This document shows positions 3,562 to 6,004 of a DNA stretch of 6,004 nt, one piece after another. A program made the translations under genes and the position numbers. This DNA is from an uncultured Actinomyces sp. (GTDB taxonomy: Bacteria; Actinomycetota; Actinomycetes; Actinomycetales; Actinomycetaceae). Below the pieces are notes generated by a model, which had not been told where the DNA came from, did not search any database, and saw only the letters and a program-made list of their open reading frames with translations. The DNA is taken from the NCBI GenBank assembly GCA_915069725.1, contig CAJZFF010000130.1, positions 1 to 6,004 of the forward strand, in the 5' to 3' direction. The stretch's first letter is position 1; each line of letters opens with the position of its first letter.

Positions 3562-6004
3562 ATGGGCGGCAGGCGTCTGAGACGTCTCATCGGTGCCGCT
3601 GTGCGCGGCGTGCACCGGCCCCGACTCAGCGTCATCGTCCGGGCGGCCGGGACCGGTCCTCACGTGGAAGGGGCCATCCGCTCCGTACTCAACCAGACCT
3701 TCAGGGACCTGGAGGTCCTGGTCGTCGTCGGTCCGGGGGCCGATGCGCTGAGCTCCGGCGAGCAGGTGGCCACCGGCCTGTCCGCCAGGGACCGGCGCGT
3801 CCGGGTCGTGTCCTGCGACCGGGACGATCACCGGGGCGCTGGCCCGGATGGCTGGCTGGATACCGCCCTGAAACGAGCCAGGGGAGGCCTGGTCACCGTC
3901 GTTGACGGTGGGGACGGATTTGTCGGCGGTGCCTGCCAGTCGATGATTGAGTGCCTGGAGCAGTCGGGCTCCGACGTCGTCGTCGCGCGCTCGCGGTCCT
4001 TGACACCGGCAACCGGGGCCGGGCCGGGGCCGGTACCTCCCCGCGCGCCTCGCCTCGCGCAGCCGCTGGCTCGGGTGCCCGAGGCGGCTGAGGAGCTGGT
4101 GGCCGGCGCTGTCATGGCGCGCCGAAGCCTGTGGGTATCGCAGAGACGGCCCGGTGCACTCCGCGCCCCCGCCGTGTCACTGCCCGCCAGGACTCTCGCG
4201 GTGCTTCTGGCCGCAACCCGGATGGACATCCTGGATGAGGAGGTCTACACCTGGCGCGCCGGCTCTGCGGCCCGTGGCCTCAGCGCGGACACGGATCCCG
4301 GCGGCCTCCTGGCGGAGGTGGACGCCTTGGCGCAGCTGGCCGCCGACGCTCCGGAGGCGGTGCGTCGGCGCCTGGTCGCCGGACGCCTGAGTCAGGACCT
4401 GGTTCGTCTGGCTGAGGTTGTGCACCGGGAGGGGCCCGACTTCGCCGGCAGGCTGCGCCGCACCGCGAGAAGGGCGCTCGCCGACGCCAACGACCTCGTG
4501 TGGGAGGCGATCGAGCTGCTCGACCGACTCGTGCTGTGGCTCCTCATCCAGGACGATCCGGCCAGTGCCGTGGAGCTGGAGGAGCTGGTCGGTCGGCGTT
4601 GCGAGGACCTGAGCCACCTTCCCCTGACCATTGAGGCAGGGGCGCTGCGACCCGAGCGGCGCTTCCTGGAAGGGCTCACGGTGCCCCGTCGGCTCACCCA
4701 GGTCCGAGACGTCGACCTGGGACTGCACGTCAGTATCGACTCGGCGCGCTGGGGCGGCCCCAGGACCCTGGAGGTGCGCGGCAGCGCCTGGGTCCGGGGA
4801 GTCGACCCGAGCCTGATCGACCGTCCGATCGTTGAGGTGGTCGACGAGGCCGGGAGAGTTCGAGGACACGGCGAGGTGGATCGCTGCGAGGCGCCCCGGG
4901 CTGACCTGGAGGCCGGCGACCCGTGGCGCTCCTACCTGTCCTCGGGGATCGTGGTGCGTCTGCAGCTCGAACCGGGACGCTCCGTCTGGTTCCGGGTGGT
5001 GACCCGCGTGGCGGGGCGACGGGTGTGGGCATGGATGCCGCAACCGGCCGGCTCCAGCAGGTGGCGCCCGGCGCCGCCGGAGCCCGGGATGCGCCTGGCG
5101 GTGCGCAGTCAACGGGGGCTGCTCCAGGCCGCTCCGGTGGAGAGCGGGAGCCCGGGGAGCGCGCTGCTGCCCAGCAGCCCGATCGGCGTCGTGCTCCTCG
5201 CTGCACGCCTGGACATCGACGCAACGCTGATGCTGAGCGGAACGGTGACGGGGGCCCCGGCGAGGCTGAACATTGTCCTCGGCGACAGTGCTGGAAACAG
5301 CGGCCCGATGACCGCGTCCGCCGATCTGGCATCGGATGGCGGGTGGTCGGCGAGTATTGACCTGGTCGATCCCGACGTCGAGCTGGGGACTCACCCGATG
5401 AGCTGGAGCGCCGCGTCGCAGGACGAGCCCGACCGTTGCATTGAGGGTGCCTGTCTGGCGGGGGAGGAGATCGACGGTCCCGCCATCGAGGTTCCCGTCG
5501 CCCCAGCGCCCACCGGCTCCGCGGTGGCACCCGACGGCACCTCCTTCCCGGCGGGCTCCGGGCGCCCTGCGCGTCTCGCGCGGATCATCACCCGTCGGAA
5601 CGGCTCCGTGGCTGTGGCCGTCATCCCCCCGCTGACGCCTCAGGAGCGCTCGCGACGGGGGCATCGGCTCCTCATTGAGCGTGAGCCCAAGGCCCTGAGA
5701 GCGGGAGTCTTCCTGGAGTCCTTCGGCGGGCGCAGCGGGGGAGACAATCCGGCCGCGATATGCGAGGACCTGGCGGCTCACGGCATCACCGCGCCCCTGT
5801 GGTGGTCGGTCGTCGACGGGACGGTTCCAGTGCCGTCGGGTGCGCGCCCCGTCGTCGTCGGATCACAGGAATGGGTGGAGGCGCTGCGCACCTCACGGGT
5901 CATCGTCACCAACGACCACCTTCCCTCCTGGTTCTCCAAGCGTGAGGGGCAGCACCTGCTCCAGACCTGGCACGGCACTCCGATCAAGAAGCTGCTGCAC
6001 GACG
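3562..6004 (+). CDS. GT2-like / CDP-glycerol glycerophosphotransferase (TagF-like) fusion, 3'-truncated
   Basis: One open frame of at least 814 codons runs off the right edge; I read every codon and found no stop. TagB/TagF enzymes act at the inner membrane face and transfer glycerol-phosphate (or a related polyol-phosphate) from its CDP form to a lipid-linked teichoic-acid chain. Residues about 20-130 resemble a GT-A family 2 glycosyltransferase (LSVIV 22-26; IRSVLNQTFRDLEVLVVV 39-56; VTVVDGGDG 111-119), but several active-site residues are replaced. Residues about 200-370 are helix-rich (DEEVYTWR, LLDRLVLWLL) and about 374-690 are beta-rich. The transferase domain begins near 714: VFLESFGGRSGGDNP (716-730), then VGSQEWVEALRTSRVIVTND, then QTWHGTPIKK (801-810) with the conserved His804. 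The rest, including the family's second conserved His region, lies beyond the window. The start ATG is 6 nt after the dehydrogenase stop. GT2-plus-glycerophosphotransferase architecture is a known family type; polymer identity is not determinable here. Confidence 0.88.
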   Translation, partial: MGGRRLRRLIGAAVRGVHRPRLSVIVRAAGTGPHVEGAIRSVLNQTFRDLEVLVVVGPGADALSSGEQVATGLSARDRRVRVVSCDRDDHRGAGPDGWLDTALKRARGGLVTVVDGGDGFVGGACQSMIECLEQSGSDVVVARSRSLTPATGAGPGPVPPRAPRLAQPLARVPEAAEELVAGAVMARRSLWVSQRRPGALRAPAVSLPARTLAVLLAATRMDILDEEVYTWRAGSAARGLSADTDPGGLLAEVDALAQLAADAPEAVRRRLVAGRLSQDLVRLAEVVHREGPDFAGRLRRTARRALADANDLVWEAIELLDRLVLWLLIQDDPASAVELEELVGRRCEDLSHLPLTIEAGALRPERRFLEGLTVPRRLTQVRDVDLGLHVSIDSARWGGPRTLEVRGSAWVRGVDPSLIDRPIVEVVDEAGRVRGHGEVDRCEAPRADLEAGDPWRSYLSSGIVVRLQLEPGRSVWFRVVTRVAGRRVWAWMPQPAGSSRWRPAPPEPGMRLAVRSQRGLLQAAPVESGSPGSALLPSSPIGVVLLAARLDIDATLMLSGTVTGAPARLNIVLGDSAGNSGPMTASADLASDGGWSASIDLVDPDVELGTHPMSWSAASQDEPDRCIEGACLAGEEIDGPAIEVPVAPAPTGSAVAPDGTSFPAGSGRPARLARIITRRNGSVAVAVIPPLTPQERSRRGHRLLIEREPKALRAGVFLESFGGRSGGDNPAAICEDLAAHGITAPLWWSVVDGTVPVPSGARPVVVGSQEWVEALRTSRVIVTNDHLPSWFSKREGQHLLQTWHGTPIKKLLHD

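Noticed and set aside
4013..4033. Two near-copies of an 11-bp unit CCGGGGCCGGG inside the fusion gene
   Set aside because: They encode a Gly/Pro/Ala linker. The unit is not a multiple of three and there are only two copies, so this is GC-driven low complexity rather than a functional repeat.
4177..5781. Long minus-strand open frame of 534 codons opposite the fusion gene
   Set aside because: It is antisense to a frame with clear TagF and GT2-like homology. Its translation is low-complexity Arg/Gly/Pro/His-rich with no recognisable domain, as expected from high-GC antisense shadows.

Overview
The window is GC-rich and dense with plus-strand genes, with heavy G/C preference at third codon positions. 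This points to a high-GC Gram-positive (Actinomycetota). The gene types (an actinobacterial-style IlvE, a single-pass LytR-CpsA-Psr protein, and a GT2-like/TagF-like fusion) would fit the Actinomyces/Schaalia group. That genus-level placement is inference; no rRNA or other marker gene is present.

Layout: (1) positions 1-872 hold the 3' three quarters of a branched-chain amino acid aminotransferase gene (ilvE), cut by the left edge. (2) Positions 873-1051 are a markedly more A/T-rich spacer. It contains a GTGACA direct repeat, a widely spaced 9-bp inverted repeat and a strong 16-bp palindrome. It is the only plausible promoter/regulatory zone in the window. (3) Positions 1052-2188 encode an LCP (LytR-CpsA-Psr) wall-polymer ligase. 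(4) Positions 2236-3555 encode a WecC-type UDP-N-acetyl-D-mannosamine dehydrogenase. (5) Position 3562 to the right edge is one uninterrupted reading frame of at least 814 codons. It carries an N-terminal GT2-like domain, a long alpha-helical then beta-rich middle, and the beginning of a CDP-glycerol:glycerophosphate glycerophosphotransferase (TagB/TagF) domain. It is truncated by the window end.

Functionally, ilvE belongs to amino acid metabolism and looks like an unrelated neighbour. The three genes after the spacer form a probable operon (gaps of 47 and 6 nt) for a cell-wall glycopolymer. The dehydrogenase would supply UDP-ManNAcA, the fusion protein would build polyol-phosphate (teichoic-acid-like) linkages in the cytoplasm, and the LCP protein would attach the finished polymer to the wall outside the membrane. 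The most unusual points are that the GT2-like domain has lost most of the family's nucleotide/metal-binding signature, that a uronic-acid enzyme and a teichoic-acid polymerase are paired, and that the spacer before the LCP gene is structured. I see no RNA genes, mobile elements, CRISPR arrays, integrases or defence genes.
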